Assembly (NCBI RefSeq): GCF_005144415.1
Contig: NZ_SWJE01000010.1
Location: forward strand, 186,001 to 250,000
Length of the DNA: 64,000 nt
Source of the DNA: Trinickia terrae
GTDB taxonomy: Bacteria > Pseudomonadota > Gammaproteobacteria > Burkholderiales > Burkholderiaceae
Direction of reading: 5' to 3'
Shown here: positions 35,101-44,253 of the stretch, piece after piece
Layout: each line of letters begins with the position of its first letter
Numbering within the stretch: the first letter of the stretch is position 1
The notes under the pieces: model-generated
What the model was told of the DNA's origin: nothing
Database searches by the model: none
What the model saw: the letters and a program-made list of their open reading frames with translations, nothing else
Made by a program: the position numbers and the translations under genes

Positions 35101-35556
35101 ATGGCGTTACCTGGAGCGCGATCGGTCATCTGGCTGGCAATAGCGGTACATGCGGGCGCGTTCGCGCAGGTTCCCGTGAAGCCAGGGAAGTGGGAACTGA
35201 CCAGCACCTTCAGGGGCCTGCCTTTCGGCGACTCCGCGAAGCCTGCCCGAACGGCGTGCATTTCAGCGGCAGAACTCGGCTCCATTCCCGAAAAAGCCCT
35301 GATGAGCGCTGCGCCCGCACCCGCTGACGATGGGTCCAGAGCCCCCCCAAAGTGTGCGTACTCCAACATTCGCCGCGAAGGCGCGCAGTCTTCATGGGCG
35401 CTGGCCTGTGAAGGTCCGACAATGTCCGGATCCGGCAACGCGACGGTTATGCCTGAAGCGGCGGACCTATCGGAGACATTCAAACTGGAAACGCCCTTCG
35501 GTTCGCACTCCATTCAACACATCGTGCTGGCACGTCGCCAGGGGGATTGCCTTTGA
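35101..35556 (+). CDS. DUF3617-like exported protein
   Basis: 151 aa. ATG with GGAG upstream. Signal peptide (VIWLAIAVHAGAFA/Q), then VPVKPGKWELTSTFRGL, the usual opening of DUF3617 proteins. Later cysteines (ACISAAEL, KCAYSNI, LACEG) could pair in the periplasm. DUF3617 proteins are small secreted proteins of unknown role. Surrounded by other small envelope proteins. Confidence 0.7.
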   Translation: MALPGARSVIWLAIAVHAGAFAQVPVKPGKWELTSTFRGLPFGDSAKPARTACISAAELGSIPEKALMSAAPAPADDGSRAPPKCAYSNIRREGAQSSWALACEGPTMSGSGNATVMPEAADLSETFKLETPFGSHSIQHIVLARRQGDCL

Positions 35557-35631
35557 ACACCGGCTTGCGCGTCTGATCGATTCGGCAACCGGCGATTTCA
35601 TTAACACACGTCATAAACAACTGGCGACTGA

Positions 35632-35772
35632 ATGCGACGAATCACTTCTCTATTCGCCGTACTCTTGATTTTTTGTACCTCGGGGTGCACCACTCAACCT
35701 TTTCTTTCTGGTCTGGTTGCGGGCACAGTGATTGGTGCTGGTGGAGTCGTCTGCATGTCGGCTTGCCGATAG
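35632..35772 (+). CDS. Very small lipoprotein (46 aa)
   Basis: ATG 35632 opens a 46-residue frame: a hydrophobic signal (LFAVLLIFCTSGC) with lipobox TSGC at residues 16-19, then a glycine-rich hydrophobic stretch (GLVAGTVIGAGGVV) and two further cysteines. The clean signal architecture argues that it is real despite its size; the ribosome site is poor. It lies 75 bp after the DUF3617 gene in the same direction. No function known. Confidence 0.5.
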   Translation: MRRITSLFAVLLIFCTSGCTTQPFLSGLVAGTVIGAGGVVCMSACR

Positions 35773-35821
35773 TTTTCACTCACGCATCCGACATTTTCCT
35801 CATCCCCTAAGGAGAGGTGTT

Positions 35822-35971
35822 GTGTTAGCTGTTTTTTTCGTAGTCGCGCCGGTAGCGATTTTCGGTCTGTTCGGGATTGCAGCAAAGATCGACCCGAAGA
35901 CCGGACATTGGCGAACGCGTCACAGGTCCGCGCGAAATCTGGCGACGTTCGATCCCGATCGCGTGCGATAG
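35822..35971 (+). CDS. Small membrane protein (49 aa)
   Basis: GTG start at 35822 with GGAG (35811-35814) seven bases upstream, giving one hydrophobic segment (AVFFVVAPVAIFGLFGIAA) and a basic tail (KIDPKTGHWRTRHRSARNL). It fits a single-pass inner-membrane peptide. It follows the 46-aa lipoprotein gene by 49 bp. The well-placed ribosome site is the main evidence. Confidence 0.45.
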   Translation: MLAVFFVVAPVAIFGLFGIAAKIDPKTGHWRTRHRSARNLATFDPDRVR

Positions 35972-36004
35972 GAAATTCTCGCTCTGCACTACGCGGCGGA
36001 CCAT

Positions 36005-36199
36005 CAGTGCTTCTGTCTTGGGATGGATGCGTGATCCGCTTCAATCCATGCCGAACGGGGCAGGGAACGAATTGATCAGTTGAGCGACCAGCGTACCAAG
36101 CACTACGCCCAGTACCACTGCGCACAGCACTACCATTGCGAATGTGAGCGCCTGACGTACGATCCAACGTACCGGTGAAAAATCGCGCTGTTTGCTCAT
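36005..36199 (-). CDS. Small single-pass membrane protein coupled to the response regulator gene
   Basis: 64 aa. The ATG (36199-36197) overlaps the stop of the upstream response regulator as ATGA, so both are probably translated from one message. One strongly hydrophobic segment (residues ~18-42, for example AMVVLCAVVLGVVLGTLVAQLI) lies between a basic N-terminus (MSKQRDFSPVRWIVRQ) and a short polar C-tail. No family recognised. A partner or signalling accessory for the regulator is possible by context only. Confidence 0.5.
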
Positions 36200-36942
36200 G
36201 CCGGCATCTTGGTTGCGACTGGCACGAAAACATAGCCATGTCCGCGTACGGTCTGGATATACCTGGGCACGGCCGGGTCCGGTTCCAATAGCCTGCGCAG
36301 GCGGACCATCGCGGCATCCACGGCTCGCAGGGAGACAGCGTCCTCGCGCAAGTGAGACACGGCCACTAGACGCTCCCGTGACACAGGGATGCCAGCATTC
36401 GTCGCCAACTCGGCAAGCATCGTGTATTCGATTGTGTTGAGAACGCGCACATTGTTGCTGCGGTACAGACTTCGCGCCGCCACATCGAAAACATATTCCC
36501 CAATCTGGATGGAAGCACTTGAATCAAGTGGCGCGCCCGGTGTGATGGTGGTTCGCCGCAGAACGGCCCGCACGCGGGCGAGCAGTTCCCGGTGCCCGTA
36601 TGGTTTGCTCAAACAGTCATCCGCGCCCATTTCCAGCGCGACCACACGTTCGATTTCCTCGCTGTGCCCCACCAACAAGATAATCGGAACACGATCCCCC
36701 TCTGCCCGCAACTTGCGACAGGCGCCAAGTCCGGACATTATTGGCGACCCCACGTCGAGCACGATCAGGTCGGGACGCACCCGATGAACACGGCGAAGCA
36801 TTTCAGCTGCAGTGGCCATGGGCGTGACAATGAGCTTTTCCCTTTCCAGGTAGCCGCAAAGCCTGTCCCTCACCGCGCCATCACCCTCCACAACGAAAAG
36901 GTGATAGGGACGCACGCCGTCCATGAATTCGATGTCTTTCAT
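36196..36942 (-). CDS. OmpR-family regulator with atypical receiver domain
   Basis: 248 aa. The receiver keeps the phospho-acceptor D63 (VLDVGSP) and K113 (LSKPYG). The acidic pocket reads E19-G20 (VVEGDG) instead of two acidic residues, and the switch Thr/Ser is V91 (LLVGHS). The C-terminal winged helix (about 150-242, LNTIEYTMLAELATNAG ... RYIQTVRGHGYVFVP) is intact. Such receivers often work with little or no phosphorylation. No histidine kinase gene is adjacent. The gene is followed by the overlapping 64-aa membrane protein. Confidence 0.85.
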   Translation of the reverse strand: MKDIEFMDGVRPYHLFVVEGDGAVRDRLCGYLEREKLIVTPMATAAEMLRRVHRVRPDLIVLDVGSPIMSGLGACRKLRAEGDRVPIILLVGHSEEIERVVALEMGADDCLSKPYGHRELLARVRAVLRRTTITPGAPLDSSASIQIGEYVFDVAARSLYRSNNVRVLNTIEYTMLAELATNAGIPVSRERLVAVSHLREDAVSLRAVDAAMVRLRRLLEPDPAVPRYIQTVRGHGYVFVPVATKMPA

Positions 36943-37310
36943 TGGTTCATCATGCGATCGAGACGAATAGTTCCGTTGTCACCGGCCGGAGCCGCTGGCA
37001 GTGCTCCCTTGCGTGAGACACCGCACGACGCCCTCCACTGCGTGATGGCCGATCCCTCTGGGTACCGAGCGAGCGACAGCTGGCACGAGGGCATGGCCGA
37101 GATGGCGCGGCGAGGAAGACCGCACAGCATCGGCGAGATTTTGAGCATCGTAGATGCACTCGCCGTCCATCGCGGTCAAGCAACGTTAAGCTGGGTAAAA
37201 ACTCGGGCAGCCCAGCTGTGCGGACTATGGGTCGAGTCAGTCTCGTACGTCTCGAACTGCGGCGCTACGGGCTAAGGTTCGCGCGCTCGATGGGGCGCAC
37301 GGGCAATGCC
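36943..37310. other. Gap with weak or decayed coding sequence
   Basis: No convincing gene. A plus-strand frame 37093-37275 (60 aa, beginning MAEMARRGRPHSIGE) has a poor ribosome site (GAGG only two bases from the ATG) and no recognisable family. The stretch lies between a regulator and a fragment of an RND pump gene and looks like decayed or rearranged DNA. Confidence 0.35.
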
Positions 37311-37412
37311 GTGAACTATGTCGACGATTTCGAGCAGTGGGTGCGCCGCCGGTTCGGGCGCAAGGCAGGCGTGGATGAAGTCGATTTGGCGAAGGATGCG
37401 GCGGGGCAATGA
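37311..37412 (+). pseudogene. C-terminal remnant of an RND efflux pump gene
   Basis: The plus-strand frame ending in TGA at 37410 reads YVDDFEQWVRRRFGRKAGV followed by DEVDLAKDAAGQ. It aligns without gaps to the last 31 residues of the complete RND pump at 27200-30304 (19 of 31 identical: YVDD, E, W, RRRF, AGV, E, LAKD, A). Nothing upstream in this frame resembles the rest of the ~1030-residue protein. This is therefore the 3' scrap of a second RND gene lost by deletion. A very short independent gene is unlikely. Confidence 0.65.
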
Positions 37413-37430
37413 AGACGCTTCTTCAACGGA

Positions 37431-37470
37431 TCGGGCACGGCTTCCTCCGCGAGAAGCTGGCCGTGCCCGA
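37431..37470. terminator. Long hairpin after hutG
   Basis: TCGGGCACGGC (37431-37441) pairs exactly with GCCGTGCCCGA (37460-37470), 11 bp. The loop contains a further TTC/GAA pairing. It lies 44 bp beyond the hutG stop on the minus strand and 18 bp after the RND remnant on the plus strand. No T-run, so a Rho-assisted or RNA-stabilising role is as likely as intrinsic termination. Confidence 0.5.
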
Positions 37471-37514
37471 ACGGTTGTCCGCAGTCGCGAGCGGCTTCGG
37501 ATACTCGGCGGAAA

Positions 37515-38327
37515 TCAGCTCGCTGCGACGCGTTCAAGCGCGGTCTTGACCAGCGTTTCAAGCAGCGGCTCGACTTTGGCGGCGAGCGCGTCGTCGTAGG
37601 CATACGGCATCCGCTCCTCCATATACGTGATCTGCGAGAGCTCCAACTGCAGCGCGTGGATGCCATTCTTGGGCACGCCATATTGGCGCGTGATATAGCC
37701 GCCCTTGAAGCGCCCGTTGGCGACCGCCGTATAGCCGCCGTGCTTCGTCACGATCGCGGCCAGCTCCTCGGCCAACCCCGCAACCGCACTCGCACCGCCT
37801 GCCGTGCCGAGATTGAAATCCGGCAAGCGCCCTTCGAAGAAACGCGGCACTTGCGAGCGAATCGAATGCGCCTCCCACAGCAGCACCTTGCCGTGCCGCG
37901 CCTTGAGCGCGGCCAGTTCGTCAACGAGCGCTTCGTGGTACGGCTTCCAGTAAATCTCGCGACGACGCGCAATTTCCGCCTCGTCCGGCTCGCGGCCCGG
38001 CTGATAAAGCGGCTCCTTATCAAACGTATCGACAGGCAAAAGCCCCGTCGTATCCTGCCCCGGATAAAGGTTCGCGCCATCGGGCGGCCGGTTCAGATCG
38101 ATCACATAGCGCGCATACGTCGGGCTCAGAATCGAAGCGCCGAGCCGCTTGGCAAACCCATACAGCCGGTCGAGATGCCAATCGCAATCATCGACGCGCA
38201 GCGCAGCCGGCGTCATCGTCGCCGCAATGTCATCGGCGATGCGTGTGCCGAGGTGCGGAATCGAAATCAAAAGCGGCAAGCTGCCGCGATGCAAGGTGTA
38301 GATCGGGAGATCGGTGGAAGCGGTCAT
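37515..38327 (-). CDS. hutG: N-formylglutamate deformylase
   Basis: 270 aa from ATG 38327 (a TTG at 38381 would add 18 non-conserved residues). FGase-family motifs are visible: LISIPHLGTRI (metal-binding His), YVIDLNRPPDG and KVLLWEAHSIRS. It hydrolyses N-formyl-L-glutamate to glutamate and formate, the last step of histidine breakdown. Last gene of the hut operon, 69 bp after hutF. Not the formiminoglutamase-type HutG, which is arginase-like and lacks these motifs. Confidence 0.93.
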   Translation of the reverse strand: MTASTDLPIYTLHRGSLPLLISIPHLGTRIADDIAATMTPAALRVDDCDWHLDRLYGFAKRLGASILSPTYARYVIDLNRPPDGANLYPGQDTTGLLPVDTFDKEPLYQPGREPDEAEIARRREIYWKPYHEALVDELAALKARHGKVLLWEAHSIRSQVPRFFEGRLPDFNLGTAGGASAVAGLAEELAAIVTKHGGYTAVANGRFKGGYITRQYGVPKNGIHALQLELSQITYMEERMPYAYDDALAAKVEPLLETLVKTALERVAAS

Positions 38328-38396
38328 GGCGGTGCGCGTAACGGAATAGGTGGCCGACGCGTGTGCGTTGGAATCGATCAAAGAATAGGCCGGCTG

Positions 38397-39791
38397 TCAG
38401 GCTAACAGGTCCGCGACGACCGCGCGATAGGCAGCGTAGGCCGTGTCCTCGTCGGCGTGCCGGCGCGCCTCGACGACTCGCCGTCCACCCGCATACACGT
38501 CGCGAACCGGCGTTTCGCCATGCTCGCAGAACACGATGCCGGACAGCCACTTGTCCGGCGCATGCTCGGCGAGGCTCGGGTGATCGGGATCGAGCACGAG
38601 CCAATCGGCGCGGCAGCCTGCCTGCAGCGCGCCCGTCGCGCGGCCTGTCGCTTGCGCGCCGCCCGCGAGGGCCGCGTCGAACAGACGATCCGCGACATGC
38701 GAATGCGCGTCGGATGCCAGCACGTTGCGCTGCCGCCGCGCGAGCCGCTGGCCATATTCGAGGAGCCGCAGCTCGGCGCGCCAGTCGACGCCGATATGAC
38801 TGTCCGAGCCGACGCCGAATCGCCCCTGCGCTTCGAGGTACGCGTGCGCGGGAAAAATGCCGTCGCCGAGATTCGCCTCGGTCGTCAGGCACAGGCCGGC
38901 CACTGCACCGCTCTTCGCGAGCGCAGCGGTTTCGGCGGCATCGATATGCGTCGCGTGCACGAGGCACCAGCGCGCATCGACGTCGAAGCGATCGAGCAGC
39001 CACTGCACCGGACGCGCGCCGGTGGTTGCCAGGCAGTCGTCGACCTCGCCGGTTTGCTCGGCGATGTGAATGTGAATGGGAGACGCGGTGTTCGAAACCG
39101 CGTCATCGAGCCCAGCAAGCAGCGCCCGCAACGACGCCTCCGACACTGCCCGCAACGAATGCGGCGCCACGCCATAACGCAACGCGGCATGCTCCGGCCG
39201 CGCGTGCCGCAGCGCCGCGAGCAATTCGAGCAGACCCTGCGGCGTATTGATGAACCGCCGCTGGTCCTCGCGCGGCGCCCGCGCCCCAAACCCGCTGTAC
39301 TGATAGAGCACCGGCAGCATCGTCATGCCGATGCCCGTGCTCGCCGCCGCATCGACGACGCGCCCGGCCAGCTCCGCCGCATTCGCGTAGCGGCTGCCGT
39401 CGGCGGCGTGATGCACGTAGTGGAACTCGCACACCGACGTATAGCCCGCCTTCAGCATCTCGATGTAAAGCCAGCGCGCGATCGCCCCGAGCCCTTCCGG
39501 GGTGATGCGCGCGGCGAACCGGTACATCAGGTCGCGCCAGCTCCAGAAATTGTCAGTGGCGTTCGCACGGTACTCAGCAAGCCCCGCCATCGCGCGCTGA
39601 AACGCATGCGAATGCAGGTTCGGCATGCCGGGCATCACCGGACCCGTTGCGCGCGCAACGTTCGCGAGCGGCACGCTGTCGGGCGTCACCGCGCGCAGCA
39701 CGCCGGCGTCGTCCCATTCGAGCAAAACGTTGCGCCGCCAGCCCTCGGGCAGATACGCGTGCTCGGCAAAAAGCATGTGGTTTGCAGTCAT
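38397..39791 (-). CDS. hutF: Formimidoylglutamate deiminase
   Basis: 464 aa amidohydrolase. Metal ligands HxH in PNLHSHAFQRAMAG, then AEQTGEV (His in IHIAEQ) and D in GSDSHIGVDW. Deiminates N-formimino-L-glutamate to N-formyl-L-glutamate and ammonia. Its presence with the FGase-type hutG defines the five-step hut pathway. ATG at 39791, 26 bp after hutI. Confidence 0.94.
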   Translation of the reverse strand: MTANHMLFAEHAYLPEGWRRNVLLEWDDAGVLRAVTPDSVPLANVARATGPVMPGMPNLHSHAFQRAMAGLAEYRANATDNFWSWRDLMYRFAARITPEGLGAIARWLYIEMLKAGYTSVCEFHYVHHAADGSRYANAAELAGRVVDAAASTGIGMTMLPVLYQYSGFGARAPREDQRRFINTPQGLLELLAALRHARPEHAALRYGVAPHSLRAVSEASLRALLAGLDDAVSNTASPIHIHIAEQTGEVDDCLATTGARPVQWLLDRFDVDARWCLVHATHIDAAETAALAKSGAVAGLCLTTEANLGDGIFPAHAYLEAQGRFGVGSDSHIGVDWRAELRLLEYGQRLARRQRNVLASDAHSHVADRLFDAALAGGAQATGRATGALQAGCRADWLVLDPDHPSLAEHAPDKWLSGIVFCEHGETPVRDVYAGGRRVVEARRHADEDTAYAAYRAVVADLLA

Positions 39792-39817
39792 CGGTCGAAA
39801 GCTCGAAGAGGGGGCGT

Positions 39818-41047
39818 TTACAGGATCGGATGCGCATCGCGCACATAGACCGTCTCGCCCGCGCGCACGACGCGCTGCGTGAGCGGCCGCCCGATCCAGT
39901 AGGCGAGCTCGGCGAGCGTATCGACGGACCACGCGGCGAAGTCCGCCGCGCGCCCCACCGCCAGCTCGCCGTGACGCGCCTCTTGCCCGAGCGCGCGCGC
40001 CGCGTGTTGCGTGACGCCCTTCAGCACTTCGGGCACCGTCAGGCGGAACAGCGTGCAAGCGAGGTTCAGCATCGCGACGAGCGAGGTCGCGGGCGAGGTG
40101 CCGGGGTTGCTGTCGGTCGAGATCGCGATCGGCACGCCGTAGCGGCGCAAGAGGTCGATCGGCGGCAGTTGCGTTTCGCGGATGAAGTAGTACGCGCCCG
40201 GCAGCAGCACGGCAACCGTGCCCGCCTCCTTCATCGCGGCGACGCCCGCTTCGTCGAGAAATTCGAGGTGGTCGGCGGAGAGCGCCCGGTAGCGCGCCGC
40301 GAGCGCCGCGCCGCCGCCGTTGCTCAACTGCTCCGCGTGCATCTTGACGGGCAGGTTGCGGCGCGCCGCCGCTTCGAACACGCGCTCGCTCTGCGCCAAC
40401 GAAAAGCCGATGCGCTCGCAGAACACGTCGACCGCATCGACGAGCCCTTCGTCCGCGAGCGCCGGCAGCATGGTGTTGCAGACTTCGTCGATGTAGTCGT
40501 CGGCGCGGCCCGCGAATTCGGGCGGCAAGGCGTGTGCGCCGAGAAACGTCGTGTAGACCGAGACCGGATAGCGGCGGCCCAGCTCGCGCGCGACGCGCAG
40601 CGTCTTGCGCTCGCTCGCGAGGTCGAGGCCGTAGCCCGACTTGATCTCGATGGCCGTGACGCCCTCGGCGATCAGCGGTTCGAGCCGCGCGGCCGATGCG
40701 CCCAACAGCTCGGCTTCGCTCGCCGCGCGCGTCGCGCGCACCGTCGAGACGATGCCGCCGCCGCGCTTGGCGACCTCTTCATAGCTCGCGCCCGCGAGGC
40801 GCAGGGCGAATTCGTCGGCGCGCTGGCCGCCGTAGACGAGATGCGTATGGCAATCGACGAGCCCCGGCGTGACCCACGCGCCGCTCAAGCTCTCGCGCGG
40901 CCACGCCGCGAATTCGCCCGGCAGGTCGCGTTGCGCTCCGAGCCAGGCCACCTTGCCGTCGCGCACGGCGAGCGCCGCGTCGGCGATCGTGCGGTCGGGG
41001 TCGCCTTGCGCACAGAGATGGAAGTTATGCCAGACAGTGTCGTTCAT
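39818..41047 (-). CDS. hutI: Imidazolonepropionase
   Basis: 409 aa amidohydrolase with HxH in [28 protein letters not shown] and D in [11 protein letters not shown], all typical of HutI. Hydrolyses 4-imidazolone-5-propanoate to N-formimino-L-glutamate. The ATG at 41047 is chosen because [12 protein letters not shown] is a standard family start; the upstream frame is shadow. Placed 51 bp after hutD. Confidence 0.95.
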   Translation of the reverse strand: MNDTVWHNFHLCAQGDPDRTIADAALAVRDGKVAWLGAQRDLPGEFAAWPRESLSGAWVTPGLVDCHTHLVYGGQRADEFALRLAGASYEEVAKRGGGIVSTVRATRAASEAELLGASAARLEPLIAEGVTAIEIKSGYGLDLASERKTLRVARELGRRYPVSVYTTFLGAHALPPEFAGRADDYIDEVCNTMLPALADEGLVDAVDVFCERIGFSLAQSERVFEAAARRNLPVKMHAEQLSNGGGAALAARYRALSADHLEFLDEAGVAAMKEAGTVAVLLPGAYYFIRETQLPPIDLLRRYGVPIAISTDSNPGTSPATSLVAMLNLACTLFRLTVPEVLKGVTQHAARALGQEARHGELAVGRAADFAAWSVDTLAELAYWIGRPLTQRVVRAGETVYVRDAHPIL

Positions 41048-41098
41048 CGCGTGCTCGATTCGGTTTGCGATTGCAGGCTCATGACGGCCGGGGGCCAT

Positions 41099-41779
41099 TC
41101 ACACGTAGCGGATGTACACCGCGAGCATCACGCCCGTGCCGGCCACGGCGCACGACAGCGCGCGAGGCGCCTCGATGCTGAGCGTGTCCATTTCACCGAG
41201 CGTGACCGGCGCGCCGCCGCCCTGTGCGTCCAGCCCGAGCGTCACGTCGAGCGTCCCGCTCGCGCAGAACAGCAGCATCACGTCCGCGTCGAGCGTATGC
41301 TCCGCGTCGCCGCGCCAGACGTCGACGAGGCCCCGCACGCGGCCGCGCCTCAACATCAGGTTGAAATCGCGCGTCGGGCCGTCGACGAGGCTCGCGTCGA
41401 TCGCCGCCTCGCCGTTGAAGTGCGCGGCGTCGAGCGGTTTTCTGAGCTCGTGCGTGACGCCCCCTTGCTCGTCGAGCAGCATGCCGTTGCCCGAGAGCAG
41501 CACGAGCGTCCGGTCGACACCCGCAAAGCGCGAGAACGGCCCTGCCTTCTCGACGTCGGCGACGGAGACGCGCCAGACGAACGTCTCGAGGTCCGAGCCC
41601 GCCGGCGCCCCGAAGGAAGTCCCCGTGGGGGAAAACGCCGCGATCTCGCGCGTCACACCGCCGCCGTTCTTCCAGCGCGAGGCGGCGAGGCCGGCCGCGC
41701 GCAGCAGCGTGACCGCGCCCGCGCGCGGCTCGCGCGGACCGGATGCATCGGCCGTGACACCACCCACGCCGGCGGCCAC
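41099..41779 (-). CDS. hutD: HutD-family protein
   Basis: 226 aa from a GTG at 41777-41779, two bases after the hutU stop. HutD cupin-type features: SRWKNGGGVTREIA near residue 35, FVWRVSVADVEKAGPFSRFAGVDRTLVLLSG and DFNLMLRRG. HutD has no known catalytic role and is thought to limit or tune histidine catabolism. The exact start is uncertain because several GTG codons follow. Confidence 0.9.
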   Translation of the reverse strand: MAAGVGGVTADASGPREPRAGAVTLLRAAGLAASRWKNGGGVTREIAAFSPTGTSFGAPAGSDLETFVWRVSVADVEKAGPFSRFAGVDRTLVLLSGNGMLLDEQGGVTHELRKPLDAAHFNGEAAIDASLVDGPTRDFNLMLRRGRVRGLVDVWRGDAEHTLDADVMLLFCASGTLDVTLGLDAQGGGAPVTLGEMDTLSIEAPRALSCAVAGTGVMLAVYIRYV

Positions 41780-41781
41780 GT

Positions 41782-43470
41782 TCAGCGCCCCAGCATCGGC
41801 AGCTTGAGCCCGGCTTCGCGCGCGGTCTGCTGCGCGAGCTCGTAGCCTGCGTCGGCATGGCGCATCACGCCCGTGGCCGGATCGTTGAACAGCACGCGTT
41901 CGACGCGGCGCGCGGCGGCATCCGTGCCGTCGCAGACGATCACGACGCCCGAGTGCTGGGAGAAGCCCATCCCCACGCCGCCGCCGTGATGCAGCGACAC
42001 CCAGGTCGCGCCGCCGGCCGTGTTGAGCAGCGCGTTGAGGAGCGGCCAGTCGCTGACCGCGTCGGAGCCGTCCTTCATCGCCTCGGTCTCGCGGTTCGGG
42101 CTCGCGACCGAACCCGTATCGAGGTGATCGCGCCCGATCACGATCGGCGCCTTCAGCTCGCCGTTCTTGACCATCTCGTTGAACGCGAGGCCCAGGCGAT
42201 AGCGGTCCTTCACGCCGACCCAGCAGATCCGCGCGGGCAGCCCCTGGAACGCGATGCGCTCGCGCGCCATGTCGAGCCAGTTGTGCAGGTGCGGATCGTC
42301 GGGGATCAGCTCCTTGACCTTCGCATCGGTCTTGTAGATGTCCTCGGGGTCGCCCGAGAGCGCGACCCAGCGGAACGGCCCCTTCCCTTCGCAGAACAGC
42401 GGCCGGATATACGCGGGCACGAAGCCCGGGAAGTCGAACGCGTTCTTCACGCCCATTTCGAGCGCCATCTGGCGGATGTTGTTGCCGTAGTCGAGCGTCG
42501 CCGCGCCGCGCTGTTGCAGCGCGAGCATCGCCTCGACTTGCTTCGCCATCGATTGCTTCGCGGGCTGCACGATGCTTTGCGGCTCGACCTTCTGACGCTC
42601 GCGCCATTGCTCTACGCTCCAGCCCTGCGGCAGGTAGCCATGGATGGGATCGTGCGCGCTCGTCTGGTCGGTCACGCAGTCGGGCGTGATGCCGCGCGCG
42701 ACGCATTCGGCGAATACGTCCGCCGCGTTGCCCAACAGACCGATCGACACCGGCTTGCCGCCCTTCTTCGCCTCCTCGATCATCGCGAGCGCTTCGTCGA
42801 GCGTCTTGGCCTTCTTGTCGACATAGCGCGTCTTCAGGCGGAAATCGATGCGCGTCTCGTCGCATTCGACGGCGATCATCGAGAAGCCCGCCATCGTCGC
42901 CGCGAGCGGCTGCGCGCCGCCCATGCCGCCCAGGCCGCCCGTCAGGATCCAGCGGCCCTTCGGATCGCCGTTGAAGTGCTGGTTCGCGACCGAGAAGAAC
43001 GTTTCATACGTGCCCTGCACGATGCCCTGGCTGCCGATGTAGATCCAGCTGCCCGCCGTCATCTGGCCGTACATCATGAGGCCCTTGCGGTCGAGCTCGT
43101 GGAAGTGCTCCCAGTTCGCCCAGTGCGGCACGAGGTTCGAGTTCGCGATCAGGACGCGCGGCGCGTCGGCGTGCGTGCGGAACACGCCGACCGGCTTGCC
43201 CGATTGCACCAGCAGCGTCTCGTCGTCGTTGAGGTCCTTCAGCGACGCGAGGATCTGGTCGAAGCAATCCCAGTTGCGCGCCGCGCGCCCGATGCCGCCA
43301 TAGACGACGAGCGCATGCGGATGCTCGGCGACTTCCGGATCGAGGTTGTTCTGGATCATGCGGTACGCGGCTTCAGTGAGCCAGCTCTTGCAGGTCTTGT
43401 CCGCGCCGCGCGGGGCGCGGATCGTGCGGGTCGGGTCCAGGCGCGGATCGATGTGCTTCGGATTGTTCAT
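41782..43470 (-). CDS. hutU: Urocanate hydratase
   Basis: 562 aa, the standard length. Family motifs: [19 protein letters not shown], the NAD-binding [15 protein letters not shown] and GLGGMGG glycine-rich loop, and the conserved YCGWVG-like C-terminal region ([16 protein letters not shown]). Uses tightly bound NAD+ to convert urocanate to imidazolonepropionate. Third gene of the operon, 43 bp after hutC. Confidence 0.97.
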   Translation of the reverse strand: MNNPKHIDPRLDPTRTIRAPRGADKTCKSWLTEAAYRMIQNNLDPEVAEHPHALVVYGGIGRAARNWDCFDQILASLKDLNDDETLLVQSGKPVGVFRTHADAPRVLIANSNLVPHWANWEHFHELDRKGLMMYGQMTAGSWIYIGSQGIVQGTYETFFSVANQHFNGDPKGRWILTGGLGGMGGAQPLAATMAGFSMIAVECDETRIDFRLKTRYVDKKAKTLDEALAMIEEAKKGGKPVSIGLLGNAADVFAECVARGITPDCVTDQTSAHDPIHGYLPQGWSVEQWRERQKVEPQSIVQPAKQSMAKQVEAMLALQQRGAATLDYGNNIRQMALEMGVKNAFDFPGFVPAYIRPLFCEGKGPFRWVALSGDPEDIYKTDAKVKELIPDDPHLHNWLDMARERIAFQGLPARICWVGVKDRYRLGLAFNEMVKNGELKAPIVIGRDHLDTGSVASPNRETEAMKDGSDAVSDWPLLNALLNTAGGATWVSLHHGGGVGMGFSQHSGVVIVCDGTDAAARRVERVLFNDPATGVMRHADAGYELAQQTAREAGLKLPMLGR

Positions 43471-43513
43471 GTCGGCTCTCTTCGGGTTCGGTTGATGCGG
43501 TCAATGCGGCGGT

Positions 43514-44209
43514 TCAGAAATGTCCAGTGAAACGGTAGCGGCTGCCCGGATGCCAGAGGTTCGCCACCGAGGCGACGAGCCCCTGCGACCACGTGCGCCG
43601 ATGCAGCATCAGGCAAGGCTCGGCGTCGCCCATCGTGAGGTGCATGCGCGTGGACGCCTCGGGCTGCGCCGCCTCGATCCGGTACTCGACGCGCTGCAGC
43701 GGCGCGACGCGCACGAGGTACTGGTTCGGCGTGGTCAGCGCAAAGTCCTGCAGCGCGTACTCGGGCGCGACGGCCGGGTTGACCCAGCGCTCCTCGAGCT
43801 GCACGGGCTCGTCGTTCTCGAAGTGCAGCACGCTCGAATGGAACACGGGGCTGCCCGCGCTCACCTGCATCTCGTCGGCGAGCGCGTCGTCGGCGATCGT
43901 CGCGCCCAGATGCAGCACGCTCGCGTGATGACGATGGCCGCGCGCGACGATCTCGTCCGAGATGCTGCGGATCGCGACCAGCGTCGACTCGTACTTCGGA
44001 CGCGCGACGAAGGTGCCTGCGCCCTGCACCCGCGTGAGCACCTGCTCGGCCGTCAGCTCGCGCAGCGCGCGATTGACGGTCATGCGCGCCACCTTGAACT
44101 CGCGCGCCAGCTCGTTCTCCGACGGCACCTGATCGCCCTCCGCCCATTCGCCCGCATGGATGCGCGCGAGGATGAAGTCCTTGATGCCTTGATAAGCGGG
44201 AGCGTTCAT
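43514..44209 (-). CDS. hutC: Histidine utilisation repressor (GntR family)
   Basis: 231 aa. N-terminal GntR winged helix (VPSENELAREFKVARMTVNRALREL) followed by a UTRA ligand-binding domain (about 85-225, HASVLHLGATIADDALADEMQ ...). HutC represses hut genes until urocanate accumulates. It is encoded inside the operon, so it regulates its own supply. A matching palindrome lies upstream of hutH (45835-45846). Confidence 0.93.
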   Translation of the reverse strand: MNAPAYQGIKDFILARIHAGEWAEGDQVPSENELAREFKVARMTVNRALRELTAEQVLTRVQGAGTFVARPKYESTLVAIRSISDEIVARGHRHHASVLHLGATIADDALADEMQVSAGSPVFHSSVLHFENDEPVQLEERWVNPAVAPEYALQDFALTTPNQYLVRVAPLQRVEYRIEAAQPEASTRMHLTMGDAEPCLMLHRRTWSQGLVASVANLWHPGSRYRFTGHF

Positions 44210-44253
44210 GCGGGTGCTTGCTGGTGAGTCTGGTGAATCGGGTCCGGCTCGCC

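Noticed and set aside
41099-42865. A 588-residue frame ending in HutD that could look like a fusion protein
   Set aside because: The first ~360 residues are an arginine-rich shadow of hutU; HutD begins at a GTG two bases after the hutU stop.
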